Shown here piece after piece: positions 25,971-34,447 of a DNA stretch of 64,000 nucleotides. The DNA comes from Virgibacillus_N oceani_A. Its GTDB lineage: Bacteria > Bacillota > Bacilli > Bacillales > Amphibacillaceae. The position numbers were made by a program, and so were the translations under genes. Under the pieces are notes generated by a model, which saw only the letters and a program-made list of their open reading frames with translations, had not been told where the DNA came from and searched no databases. Where the stretch lies: assembly GCA_041521345.1 (NCBI GenBank), contig JBGOHB010000002.1; one strand, 5' to 3'. Every line of letters starts with the position of its first letter. The first letter of the stretch is position 1.

Positions 25971-26005
25971 AAAAAGGGTAGAGTTTTCCAGGCTCCACCC
26001 TTTTT
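25971..26005 (+). terminator. Terminator of the zinc-ribbon gene
   Basis: AAAAAGGGT-AGAG pairs with CTCC-ACCCTTTTT (one mismatch). The arms give T-runs on both strands, so it may also end the region leftward of the endolysin. Confidence 0.8.
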
Positions 26006-26046
26006 AAAATCAATAACACAAACATGAAAGAAGGATTTAACCTTAA

Positions 26047-26976
26047 TTATACAAATGTCCCTGAATTTAATTGACGTTGCATTTCCCTGACCACCATAGA
26101 TGGCCTACTTAACACACCATCTACGGTAGTACCCAAGTAAGTCTGTAACAACCTAATTGTCTGCGGTCCGAGTAAACCATCCACAGTAGCTCCAATTAAC
26201 TTCTGCAACGCACGAATCACCATACTGCCGCCGCTGTTACTAAAACGTACAGTATTGCCGTACATAGCTTCAGTGACAGAGTTTCTACGTTGGTTACTTA
26301 TGATATCGTCAACAGTTGTACCAAGCGCAACCTGTAACGCTCCTGTTGTAGCACCTCCCCACTTGCCATCAACTGTGAGGTTTGCACCTTTTGACTTGCT
26401 TGGAGGTTTAGCCTTTCCACCGCCAGAGCCGCCAGACAGCCCCAAATAAACCGCAATCCCTTTCGCATGTGCCTCAGCAATCTTTCTCAGGTTGCTATCA
26501 CTCTTTAAAAAATCTGCATCCTGTGAATTGTCGATAAAGCCGTTTTCCGTTAGTACTGCCGGCATACTGGACTGTCTCAATACTGCAAAGTTAGCCTGTT
26601 TTTTACCACGGTTGTTTCTAAACAGCGGAGCCAATTCTGCATGTAATGCATCTTGCAATTTTCCAGCTTCGGAATTTCTGCTTAATTGATTATAAATATA
26701 ATCCTCATACCCATAGGCAGATCCGTTAAAAGCATTAATGTGGATAGATACAAAGATATCTGCTCCCCAGCTGTTTGCATCATTTGTACGATCTGTTAGC
26801 GATGGGAAACTGTCATCATTACGAGACATTCTCACAGATACACCACTATAATCATTCTGCAAATAGTTCCTTGTATAACGTGCGATTTTTAGCACCACAT
26901 CTTTTTCCTTTAATCCATTACCCGCAGCACCCGGATCACTGCCACCATGACCTGGATCTAAATATACTTTAGACAT
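26047..26976 (-). CDS. Phage endolysin, N-acetylmuramoyl-L-alanine amidase
   Basis: 309 residues. The Amidase_3 domain (1-178) has all zinc ligands: His10 (DPGHGG), Glu24, His79 (SIHINAF), and the catalytic Glu144 in VLTENGFID. A Ser/Gly/Lys-rich linker at about 180-196 leads to C-terminal peptidoglycan-binding-like repeats (LTVDGKWGGATTGALQ, ATVDGLLGPQTIRLLQ, TTVDGVLSRPSMVVREMQ). It cuts the wall at lysis after holin release. It overlaps the holin gene as TAATG and has AAAAGGAGG upstream. Confidence 0.93.
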   Translation of the reverse strand: MSKVYLDPGHGGSDPGAAGNGLKEKDVVLKIARYTRNYLQNDYSGVSVRMSRNDDSFPSLTDRTNDANSWGADIFVSIHINAFNGSAYGYEDYIYNQLSRNSEAGKLQDALHAELAPLFRNNRGKKQANFAVLRQSSMPAVLTENGFIDNSQDADFLKSDSNLRKIAEAHAKGIAVYLGLSGGSGGGKAKPPSKSKGANLTVDGKWGGATTGALQVALGTTVDDIISNQRRNSVTEAMYGNTVRFSNSGGSMVIRALQKLIGATVDGLLGPQTIRLLQTYLGTTVDGVLSRPSMVVREMQRQLNSGTFV

Positions 26977-27227
26977 TATTTAGCCTCCTTTTCTCCATTT
27001 AAATACTGCTGAGCCCTTTTAGCTTCAGCCGTCCAGTTATTGTTTTTCCAGTGATTCCAAATCTCTGTACCCGCCAATGCAATAACAGATATACCTGCTA
27101 CAATAGTCTCGTTGTCAAAAGGAAGTAGTTCATATCCAAACATTAGAGCTCCAGCATTAGCAAATACAACTGCCATAGCTACCAGACGGATCCATTTGTT
27201 ATCAATTTTTTTAAGTTGTTTTCTCAT
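26976..27227 (-). CDS. Phage holin, SPP1 type
   Basis: 83 residues with two membrane segments (about 14-32 and 42-56), a basic N-terminus (MRKQLKKIDNKWIRL) and a charged tail containing WNHWKNNNWTAEAKRAQQYL, as in SPP1 family holins. It forms the lesion that lets the amidase reach the wall. Preceded by GGGGGTGAT. Adjacent to endolysin and an XhlA-like gene, a standard lysis cassette. Confidence 0.88.
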   Translation of the reverse strand: MRKQLKKIDNKWIRLVAMAVVFANAGALMFGYELLPFDNETIVAGISVIALAGTEIWNHWKNNNWTAEAKRAQQYLNGEKEAK

Positions 27228-27532
27228 CTCTGATCACCCCCTTTATCTAAATTATCCAATCGCTTATGAGCTTGTTTGGACGATTCCTCAACCCTAGTTA
27301 AACGTTCGCCTAATGCACCTATTCGCTTTTCGTTCGCCCTTAGATCAATCCGGATATCATCAACACCTTTACGGATATAATCAAGACCAGCCTTTACTTC
27401 TGCACTTTCTTTTGTATCGTTTTTGGTGGATGTGCTTTTTTTAGATTGATAGGTTAAATAAGCGATAAGAACACCAATAACGGCAATAAAAAAAGATCCA
27501 ATTGAAATCAATATTCCTAGTTCGACACTCAT
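27224..27532 (-). CDS. XhlA-like lysis accessory protein
   Basis: 102 residues: one N-terminal membrane segment (LGILISIGSFFIAVIGVLIA), then a polar linker and a coiled coil (IRKGVDDIRIDLRANEKR onwards). The topology is the reverse of classical XhlA, where the membrane helix is C-terminal, but the position before the holin (ATGA overlap) fits a lysis helper. Function inferred from context. Confidence 0.6.
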   Translation of the reverse strand: MSVELGILISIGSFFIAVIGVLIAYLTYQSKKSTSTKNDTKESAEVKAGLDYIRKGVDDIRIDLRANEKRIGALGERLTRVEESSKQAHKRLDNLDKGGDQR

Positions 27533-27598
27533 GCTCGACCCCCTACATTTTCAGACATCAAAAAAAGGAAGCCTGTAAGCTCCCGTATTTCCCCATAT

Positions 27599-27622
27599 AA
27601 AAAAGCACCTCGTTTGAGATGC
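27599..27622 (-). terminator. Terminator between the DUF2441-like gene and the lysis genes
   Basis: The minus strand reads GCATCTC-AAAC-GAGGTGC-TTTTTT. The identical 24-base sequence recurs at 33978-34001. Confidence 0.85.
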
Positions 27623-28141
27623 CTACAATACTTTTATTACTTTAGCTTTACCTGTAAACAAGTACTCTACTTTTTTATTATCTAACACATGTCCTCCCCA
27701 GTATTTATTGGCATTCTCCCTAACTTTTGATAGAGGAATCGGATTTCCTTCAACAAAAGTTGCGTCACACTTAAACACTACCCCAGTTAATGACAATTCA
27801 AGAAGTTGCACTTTATTATGCTCAAAATGCATTTTCCAGTCTTTCATACTTTCATAATCTCCAACCCAAAGAGAAGTAAATCTTGACGGTAAGTTTTCAT
27901 TAATGTTTTTTCTCTCCTCTTCAAAAATTGTCTCTCTAGCATAGTGCCAGTAAAAAGTAACTGCGCTTATTAGGGCTTGTTTATTATTTATAACATTCGG
28001 TACTTGGTTTTCATATGAAGACATAAATGGATTGATTGTTTTGCCTATGTTTAAAATATCACCCTCAGATAATAAGTTATATGGATTTTGATTACTTGTT
28101 GAATTACAATGATAAAAAATTTCATTTACTACTTCTTTCAT
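27623..28141 (-). CDS. DUF2441-like protein (candidate moron gene)
   Basis: 172 residues starting at ATG 28141, with AGGAGGGG 6 bases upstream. Pattern features of DUF2441 are visible: an N-terminal FYHCN, LSEGDILNIGK, the central YWHYARETIFEEERK then LPSRFTSLWVGDYESMKDWK, and the end NANKYWGGHVL...VEYLFTGKAKVIKV. The domain's function is unknown, and its layout recalls ADP-ribosyltransferase folds (speculation). It lies between two terminators (28205-28230 and 27599-27622), so it is isolated from the tail and lysis units, like a lysogenic-conversion moron. Confidence 0.65.
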   Translation of the reverse strand: MKEVVNEIFYHCNSTSNQNPYNLLSEGDILNIGKTINPFMSSYENQVPNVINNKQALISAVTFYWHYARETIFEEERKNINENLPSRFTSLWVGDYESMKDWKMHFEHNKVQLLELSLTGVVFKCDATFVEGNPIPLSKVRENANKYWGGHVLDNKKVEYLFTGKAKVIKVL

Positions 28142-28204
28142 AAAAATCCCCTCCTGCCTAATTATTTCTACAGGGTGGGGCAAAAGTCCTTCTTTTTTCA
28201 CACA

Positions 28205-28230
28205 TAAAAATAACGCCTATTCAGCGTTAA
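28205..28230 (-). terminator. Terminator at the end of the tail operon
   Basis: The minus strand reads AACGC-TGAATAG-GCGTT-ATTTTTA, overlapping the stop codon of the gene at 28217. Confidence 0.65.
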
Positions 28231-28636
28231 CCTCTTCTATAAATATTTCTTCTGCCATTTCTTCCAGTCTTTCCATAGCCTTGTTTTCTTCATATTCTTT
28301 ATCACTTAATTCAAAATTCCCATTGAAACTGACAGTCCGATTATCATTCCTTGTAGTGTACGATATTTGCACACTCACTACTTCATCATCTGAGTATCTT
28401 GTATTAATACTTCTAACCTCAAAATTCAAATTAGGGACTTCATCAAGCAAATGCTGTTTTGCCATTTGTTCCAAGGTGGCAATTGATTCATTTCCTTCAT
28501 ATTCATCTGCAGACAAGTTAAAATTTCCATTTCCATTAACAGATCGGCTTTCAGTATTTGCTTTATACGATACCTGAACATTGTCTATTTGGCTTTCTTT
28601 GTATCTGGTGTTGATGCTTCTGACTTCGAATTGCAT
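28217..28636 (-). CDS. Phage protein with two tandem copies of one small domain
   Basis: 139 residues made of two copies of a ~65-residue unit (about 2-66 and 72-136). Both share FEVRSINTRY at the start, then VQ(V/I)SY, NGNF, LS..EYE and a final LE.MA helix. The unit is probably an alpha-beta fold. I do not recognise a family. Its 5' end overlaps the previous gene by 52 bases. GGAGG is 10 bases before the start. Likely an accessory tail or host-interaction protein (position only). Confidence 0.7.
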   Translation of the reverse strand: MQFEVRSINTRYKESQIDNVQVSYKANTESRSVNGNGNFNLSADEYEGNESIATLEQMAKQHLLDEVPNLNFEVRSINTRYSDDEVVSVQISYTTRNDNRTVSFNGNFELSDKEYEENKAMERLEEMAEEIFIEEVNAE

Positions 28637-28779
28637 TTTTCATTTTCCTCCTTTAGTTTTTTAATTTCAGCTTTCAACCTTTCGTTCTCAGCCGATAAAA
28701 TAGCGATACGTCTTTTTGCATTCGACATATCGCCTGACCATTCTATATTTAATTTATTGATGATTCGGTTTACATCCAT
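28585..28779 (-). CDS. Small coiled-coil phage protein
   Basis: 64 residues from ATG 28779 (GGGAGGTGG upstream): MDVNRIINKLNIEWSGDMSN, then a coiled coil (RIAILSAENERLKAEIKKLK) and a polar tail. Its start overlaps the stop of the large tail protein and its end overlaps the next gene by 52 bases, so three genes are tightly coupled. Function unknown; small trailing proteins after tail fibres can be chaperones or fibre tips (inference). Confidence 0.65.
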   Translation of the reverse strand: MDVNRIINKLNIEWSGDMSNAKRRIAILSAENERLKAEIKKLKEENEKCNSKSEASTPDTKKAK

Positions 28780-31700
28780 TATTTCCACCTCCCTATAGCA
28801 GTCGCTGTTGTCGTCCATGTAGAAGTAGAGGGATTGTATGAACTAAAAGCAATTAGATTAACGCCTGTGGAGTTTGGTTCATTTGCAATGTCCCCCCATC
28901 TTCCCACGGAAGCCACGGAAACAGATACAGAAATAGGAAACCCACTTTGAAAGGAAGCAGGAAAAGACCATGTAACAGGGTTAGACGTCCTCGATAGAGA
29001 GCCGCTTGATTCATCTGTCATCAACTCTATATGATTGGCCCAGCATATTTGCAATCCACTTGAATAACGAATGTACTCACCATCAGCATTAGATCCTTCA
29101 TCTACAATAACATCTGCTCTGCCCTCTTCTGTAAAAAAAGCGGAGGCTCTTAACGCTGCATGCTCCCACGGGTTGGCTCCAGAAAAAAAGTTAAACAAAT
29201 TTTGCGGAGCGAAAAAGTTAGCCTCATTTTCTGAAACAGCAATTCTAAATAGATTGCCAAATTCATAGCTGCCTGTGGCGTTATTAAATACAGGGTTTTT
29301 CAGCGTTAGTCCTTGTCCAAGAGACTCTTGGTCGTCATAATAACTAGCATCTTCTACTCCTATAACTACACTGTCTGTTGTTATTTCTCCTGATGACACT
29401 TTACCACTAAACGTAGCATCCTTCCCAAACGTATGCCCTAGGAAATTTATCTGATCAGCGTCAAAAGTAAATGAGCCTGCTTCCTGCGTAAAGATGGAAC
29501 GCACATCCCCGTCATCGACTTTACCGCTAATCTCTTCAGACATGACCGTAAACTGCGCACTGTGATCTTCTACGATGTCGTTAATCGTGTCGACATACGT
29601 GCTGTCAGCTTTTAAGTCGATTCTGCCTGCCACTTGTTCAAATTCGGATGATGCGTACTCGTAGACGTCAGTTATTTCCGCTTGCGTATCCTCCGGTGCT
29701 GGTGTCCAGTCGGTGGATTTGTTGCCTTTTTCGAGTTGTACATTAGTAAATAGAACTCCGTTACCGTTAGTATTTCCAGATTTGCCTGCATAAAATAAAA
29801 GACGGTTTGTTTCATCATTGCTAGTTGTAAAAGTTCGCATGATCTTTCCATCTCTAATTTCAAGGTCTCCGACACTTCCATTCGAATCATTACTTCCTCG
29901 CCTTTGAAGAACAGTAATTTCTGTTACATCTCCATCTGTTACTTCCACATCGGCTGATACGGTGTACACTGTATCACTTTCCAATGTTTTCGTTAGGTGC
30001 ATTGAGGCGTAGTTATAACTAGTGTCTCTAGGCGTTAGTTCATATTTAGAGCTGTCTTCAATTAAATTCCGCCCACCAATCTCCAAGTTATCCAATTCCG
30101 CACTGACGTCCGAAACATCAATTACAAGACCGTCTGCGGTTTGCTCTACGGTTGATACCCTATTACTAAGATCTCCTGTAACACTATTAAAATCGGTCTG
30201 TTCTACCTTACTTGTAATATCAGATTCGGTTTGAGTAATTCTAGTTTCATGGTCTGTTAGGTCTGTAATTACATTATCCATATCAGTACTATATTCAGTT
30301 TTGGTAACCCTATCCTCAATTAAATCAGCATGCTGTAACCTTGCTGTCTCTAAATCTGATATTTCGGTACCATGGTCACTTACAGTCTGGGTGAGACTGG
30401 ATACATTACCTTCTATCTCTTCAACATTTACAGATAAGGCAGATAAATCATCGCTAACAGTAGTTACATCACCTTCTAAGGTCTCAACAACTGACCGCTC
30501 GGCTTTTGCTTCAACTTCTCCGGCAACTACGGACAATTCTGCTGATAAACTACTTACGTCACCCGATACGGTATCCAAATCATCTTGATTCGCTTTTAGG
30601 CTTATTGCAGTAGCGTTTGCACTTATATCCGTTTGCGCTTGACTTACAGTATCGTCCAGATTAGATAAGTCGGTAATAGCTACGTTTAAATTACCTTCCA
30701 CAGTATCTAAGTCCGTGACAACATTCGTAATACGCCCGTCATGTGCATCCAGCTCGTCTGCATTATCAGCTACTGCCTGTTGCAGATTATCAGCAGTATC
30801 TGATAAATCATTAACAGTAGCATCAATAGCTTGTACAACGTCACTGTCAGCTTTTAACTGCAATTGACCGTCAACGTACTCAACGCCTACTTTATCCGCT
30901 AAATCGTCGCCGATCTCCTGCATTTTTGCGTTATAGGCTTCCCAATCTACAGCATTTTCGTCTGTATAATCTTTAGCATTACGTTCTGCCTCATCTGCCC
31001 TGTCGTCGGCATGACCTTTAGCGTTATCCTCGGCACGATTAGCCTTATCAGTTGCGTCTTGCCCTGCATCCTCCCTGACAAATTCGTCTTGGTCTTCGGC
31101 ATGCTTTTTAGCATTACTCTCCGCCTGCTCGGATTTCTGAGAAGCATCTCTTTTTGCCTCTTCATCATAAACAATGTCTTGATCATCGGCATGGCGTTTA
31201 GCTTCCTGTTCAGCTTGATATGCCTCTTCACCTGCGTATTCTTTAGATTCGTCAAGGATTTCAAGTGCCTGCTCAATACGTGCTCTTTCTTCCTCGGATA
31301 AGCGTTCATCCCCATATTCCATGGCCTCACGCATCCGTTCAACAGCTAACCGGGCAGGTAATTCCTGCTGCTCAATGCCTTTCAAATCGTCAAATTCACG
31401 CTTAATTTTGTTGATTAAAGTTGGCTGCGCTTCTCCGAAAACAGCCTCCAAGATAAACCCACCGGGCTCATGGATTTCTTTAAACTCGGTGATGGGAGCG
31501 TTCATTGTAATGTTCCACTTTTTATTAAAGACCTGTACCACATCACCTAAACGAAAATCAGTCTCATATTCAAATGGTGTACTCATGGCAAAATCATTAT
31601 TGCGGTTAATGCTAGGTGTCAGTATTTGAGCTTCCAAATAAAACGTAGTCTCAAACTCTCTCATCCTACGTTGACCACGTTCAATTAACAGCTGCTCGTA

Positions 31701-32546
31701 TTCTTCAGGTGGAAGTTCTTCTTCTGTTTCCTCGTCCGTTTCGGAAACGTCCCGGGCATCTATAAATATTTCATGCAGATCTATGCCTTTTGCTTCACCG
31801 ATTTTTACAATTTTTCTTTCTACGCCTTCACCTTGACCGCCTACATAGCCAACATTTTTATAGTTTAAATCGGAATCGACAAACTGCTGCGTCTTTATTG
31901 TGGAAAAATCGGGACTAAAAAAAACAGGTTGTAAGCCTGCTTCATTTCTTTGCGTGACATTTCTCGGTTCCACTACGTCAAATATCCACTTCCTGCGTTC
32001 CATGTCAGCATACATAATCCAGCCAAGATTAGCCTGCTTACTTATCGCAGTCAGTTCATCGGAAACATTTTTAAACCGGGATTCCCATTCAACATGTGCA
32101 CCTCTCTCTTGATCTGCAGCTATTTCGATGAATTCTATTTTTCGGTCAGAGTCAACCGGATTAATAAAATGATTCTCGACATAGTGCTTCATGACTGTTT
32201 CAGCGTTTCCGCTTTTACGATCGTGGGAAGTATTCTCCGGCGGTATGGTTGCACGCTGATCTAGCACGCCCTCAAGTGTTACACCTGTAATGCGCCAATT
32301 TTCGGATGCCTTTCCATTTTGATCAAGTGCTACCTCTCTATGCCTGATTAGCATCGCTTTGTCGCCACGCTTATCCAGTACAATGAGATTGCCCTTTACA
32401 AAGTATTCAGCGCTTTCGATATACTGATTAATATGCAGTTCAAAGTCTCCCACTTCATAAAAACGCGGCATAAACTGTAAGGATAAATAATTATCCGTTT
32501 CGGTGAGCATGTTTAAATTTTTATCATAAACTCTGATAGGCTGCAT
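28779..32546 (-). CDS. Tail-associated protein, siphovirus Gp37-like, with long coiled-coil stalk
   Basis: 1255 residues. Residues 1 to about 390 match the ReqiPepy6 Gp37-like tail domain (start MQPIRVYDKNLNMLTETDNY, IGEAKGIDLHEIFIDARDVS in the middle). A stretch rich in Glu/Ala/Lys helical repeats (about 400-560, DD.A.RAE.NAK type) and heptad-like Asp/Leu/Val/Thr repeats (about 570-830) form a stalk. The C-terminus, after a carbohydrate-module-like region (IGGRNLIEDSSKYEL), is a beta-rich tip ending TATAIGRWK. It probably forms a tail tip or fibre for host recognition. Confidence 0.85.
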   Translation of the reverse strand: MQPIRVYDKNLNMLTETDNYLSLQFMPRFYEVGDFELHINQYIESAEYFVKGNLIVLDKRGDKAMLIRHREVALDQNGKASENWRITGVTLEGVLDQRATIPPENTSHDRKSGNAETVMKHYVENHFINPVDSDRKIEFIEIAADQERGAHVEWESRFKNVSDELTAISKQANLGWIMYADMERRKWIFDVVEPRNVTQRNEAGLQPVFFSPDFSTIKTQQFVDSDLNYKNVGYVGGQGEGVERKIVKIGEAKGIDLHEIFIDARDVSETDEETEEELPPEEYEQLLIERGQRRMREFETTFYLEAQILTPSINRNNDFAMSTPFEYETDFRLGDVVQVFNKKWNITMNAPITEFKEIHEPGGFILEAVFGEAQPTLINKIKREFDDLKGIEQQELPARLAVERMREAMEYGDERLSEEERARIEQALEILDESKEYAGEEAYQAEQEAKRHADDQDIVYDEEAKRDASQKSEQAESNAKKHAEDQDEFVREDAGQDATDKANRAEDNAKGHADDRADEAERNAKDYTDENAVDWEAYNAKMQEIGDDLADKVGVEYVDGQLQLKADSDVVQAIDATVNDLSDTADNLQQAVADNADELDAHDGRITNVVTDLDTVEGNLNVAITDLSNLDDTVSQAQTDISANATAISLKANQDDLDTVSGDVSSLSAELSVVAGEVEAKAERSVVETLEGDVTTVSDDLSALSVNVEEIEGNVSSLTQTVSDHGTEISDLETARLQHADLIEDRVTKTEYSTDMDNVITDLTDHETRITQTESDITSKVEQTDFNSVTGDLSNRVSTVEQTADGLVIDVSDVSAELDNLEIGGRNLIEDSSKYELTPRDTSYNYASMHLTKTLESDTVYTVSADVEVTDGDVTEITVLQRRGSNDSNGSVGDLEIRDGKIMRTFTTSNDETNRLLFYAGKSGNTNGNGVLFTNVQLEKGNKSTDWTPAPEDTQAEITDVYEYASSEFEQVAGRIDLKADSTYVDTINDIVEDHSAQFTVMSEEISGKVDDGDVRSIFTQEAGSFTFDADQINFLGHTFGKDATFSGKVSSGEITTDSVVIGVEDASYYDDQESLGQGLTLKNPVFNNATGSYEFGNLFRIAVSENEANFFAPQNLFNFFSGANPWEHAALRASAFFTEEGRADVIVDEGSNADGEYIRYSSGLQICWANHIELMTDESSGSLSRTSNPVTWSFPASFQSGFPISVSVSVASVGRWGDIANEPNSTGVNLIAFSSYNPSTSTWTTTATAIGRWK

Positions 32547-32547
32547 G

Positions 32548-33723
32548 TTATCGCCATCTTCCTTTTACAAAGTAACCAAGTACAACTCTTGCGCTGTCAT
32601 GATTAGTTGTGCTCAAAACTCTAAAACTAGGGGTGGATGATCCTGTACTGGATGATGCAGCCCAAATATTAAATACAGACTGTTCACGTGGGAAGATATT
32701 AAAATAGTGTATTTCCTCAAAGTTTTTGTCTAATGGTAATACAAAGTTATCGTCAGCACGCCAAATATCACTGCTTCCAATTGCAGAATCAATTGCAATA
32801 TTACCCAAGTCTATAACGCCATGATATTCCATTGAGCCATCCGTGTACTGTACCCAGTGATTATTTCCATGTCTGCCTTTATCAAATACCATTATTTCTT
32901 CCTGCCATCTGCCCCATATGCTAGATGACGATGTGGTATTGGACTGACGGCTAAACTTGCCGTACACCTGATAATCATTATTCTGCGACCAATCAAACAC
33001 TGTAAATGTCTGAACACCGGATCCTGCTCGATCAATATTCAAGTCCACTCTTGCCCGTAAGCTTGATAGCCCTCGTCCATAATCTGAAGGACTAATGCCA
33101 ATACTGTCCATCCACTCCTGCAATTCATCTCCGTTATTTTCACCGTGGAGTCTAAAGCCGTAAACTCCGGGGTCAAATGCTGAAGATGCTCTCTGCGGAC
33201 TGTATATGTCCACGCTGTCAAGCTGTGACGATACTGTCGGTGTTAATCTGACACGACCACAAGCATCCGGATCCCCGCGCTCATCCGTGATCTGGGAATC
33301 ATCAATAAATGATTTTCCTGCTTCAATTAATATTTGTGCAAGGGATATTTCCCAAACATAATCATTGCGTGTTAATTCAGGTGGTGACGGATTGCTACCC
33401 TCGGTACCTTTTTTGATAAACGCCCTTATATTTCTAACGTCAACATCACGATTAAGCCTTAACACAATACGGTCAATTCTGTTCTGTGTTGCGCTTGCTG
33501 TGTCGTGAGTTAAATTAAAACTTGTCGTATTTGTGTATTCATGACCTTGTATAAATGCAGAGCCGGGCTGTATGGTGACATTCATTGAGTTACTGGATGA
33601 CACTGCCAAACCGTCAAAGAAACCGTCACCTAAAAAGTTTATAAAAAACTGTGCAAAGTCATTCGCTTGATAGGTTCTTTCGTCTCCGGCTACGCTATTA
33701 AAAAAACGTGATAGTTCTGCCAT
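32548..33723 (-). CDS. Baseplate/receptor-binding structural protein
   Basis: 391 residues. MAELSRFFNSVAGDERTYQA and the following DFAQFF are the hallmark start of phage structural proteins of the upper-baseplate type, and VTIQPGSAFIQGHEYTN is typical of that domain. The C-terminus (VVLGYFVKGRWR) is a beta-rich tip similar in style to the end of the 1255-residue neighbour (TAIGRWK). Probably binds the cell surface. It follows GGGTGATTAA. Confidence 0.8.
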   Translation of the reverse strand: MAELSRFFNSVAGDERTYQANDFAQFFINFLGDGFFDGLAVSSSNSMNVTIQPGSAFIQGHEYTNTTSFNLTHDTASATQNRIDRIVLRLNRDVDVRNIRAFIKKGTEGSNPSPPELTRNDYVWEISLAQILIEAGKSFIDDSQITDERGDPDACGRVRLTPTVSSQLDSVDIYSPQRASSAFDPGVYGFRLHGENNGDELQEWMDSIGISPSDYGRGLSSLRARVDLNIDRAGSGVQTFTVFDWSQNNDYQVYGKFSRQSNTTSSSSIWGRWQEEIMVFDKGRHGNNHWVQYTDGSMEYHGVIDLGNIAIDSAIGSSDIWRADDNFVLPLDKNFEEIHYFNIFPREQSVFNIWAASSSTGSSTPSFRVLSTTNHDSARVVLGYFVKGRWR

Positions 33724-33957
33724 TTAATCACCCACTTTGTCTACGAAAATATATTTTTCATAGTTGGTTTCTTTCACGAAATCTTTTATTTCATCAATAT
33801 CTTCATCTGCTATTCTTATTTTATCGAGTCCTTTATCTAAATAAACTCCTTCACAATCATTAACGATACCTTCCTTACTGCAATCACTGATAACCTCCAA
33901 GTCACCGAATTTTTCTTTTGCCTTTTCTAACAGGGAAATTAGTTCAGAGACACGCAT
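33724..33957 (-). CDS. Small acidic phage protein
   Basis: 77 residues from ATG 33957 (AAAGGAG upstream): MRVSELISLLEKAKEKFGDL then VISDCSKEGIVNDCEGVYLD. The opening resembles small phage or host proteins whose first line is an Ile/Leu-rich helix followed by a (L/I)xVxxxDxE strand. No family is certain. Its gene ends one base before the baseplate gene start. Confidence 0.6.
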   Translation of the reverse strand: MRVSELISLLEKAKEKFGDLEVISDCSKEGIVNDCEGVYLDKGLDKIRIADEDIDEIKDFVKETNYEKYIFVDKVGD

Positions 33958-33977
33958 TTGATCAACTCCTTTCAATT

Positions 33978-34001
33978 AAAAAAGCACCTCGTTTGAGATG
34001 C
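33978..34001 (-). terminator. Internal tail-operon terminator (copy of 27599-27622)
   Basis: The same 24 bases as at 27599, AAAAAAGCACCTCGTTTGAG then ATGC on the plus strand, give GCATCTC-AAAC-GAGGTGC-T6 on the minus strand. It may attenuate transcription into the fibre genes. Confidence 0.8.
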
Positions 34002-34187
34002 TTAAGCAGGTTGAAAATTAATATCAGTTTCTCTTATCAATCTAGCTTCTTGTTCAAGTTTTGCATGAGTTGCTTCAAATTCAATAAGCATGTTTTTCAT
34101 TTCCTCATCTGAAGGCTCTTTAATGCTCGCGTGCTTTCCTACAATTTGGTCATTTTTATAAAACGTCATAATATAGCCTCTTACCAT
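34002..34187 (-). CDS. Small phage protein, paralogue-like pair member 1
   Basis: 61 residues: MVRGYIMTFYKNDQIVGKHA then a helical part (EMKNMLIEFEATHAKLEQEA). GGAGTG precedes ATG 34187; an internal ATG (34169) is the alternative. The strand MTFYKNDQIV resembles MRFYLDDQMV of the adjacent upstream gene, so the two may be diverged duplicates. Function unknown. Confidence 0.55.
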   Translation of the reverse strand: MVRGYIMTFYKNDQIVGKHASIKEPSDEEMKNMLIEFEATHAKLEQEARLIRETDINFQPA

Positions 34188-34191
34188 GTTT

Positions 34192-34392
34192 TCACTCCAT
34201 CCTAATAAGATAGTAGTCTATAATGTTGTGTGGGTGTTGCTCCTTATAGCTTTCAATCATTACCTTCTCATCACCCATTTGGATGACGTCTCCCATCTCC
34301 AATTCACGATCTTTCAAGAAATCATGCTTATCTGATGTAGTTTCCAATACCATTTGGTCATCAAGATAAAATCTCATTAAAGTATTTTCCAT
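34192..34392 (-). CDS. Small phage protein, paralogue-like pair member 2
   Basis: 66 residues from ATG 34392 (GGAGTG 7 bases upstream): MENTLMRFYLDDQMVLETTS and a strand-rich body (MGDVIQMGDEKVMIESYKE). It lies between Dit and the small gene at 34002. Function unknown. Confidence 0.55.
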   Translation of the reverse strand: MENTLMRFYLDDQMVLETTSDKHDFLKDRELEMGDVIQMGDEKVMIESYKEQHPHNIIDYYLIRME

Positions 34393-34447
34393 CTTTATCA
34401 CTCCTCTGTCTAATTAATTCGACAGGAAATGATAGATTCCTTTAAAT

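Noticed and set aside
29672..29890. 72-residue frame within the large tail protein gene
   Set aside because: Other-frame shadow; no start signal.
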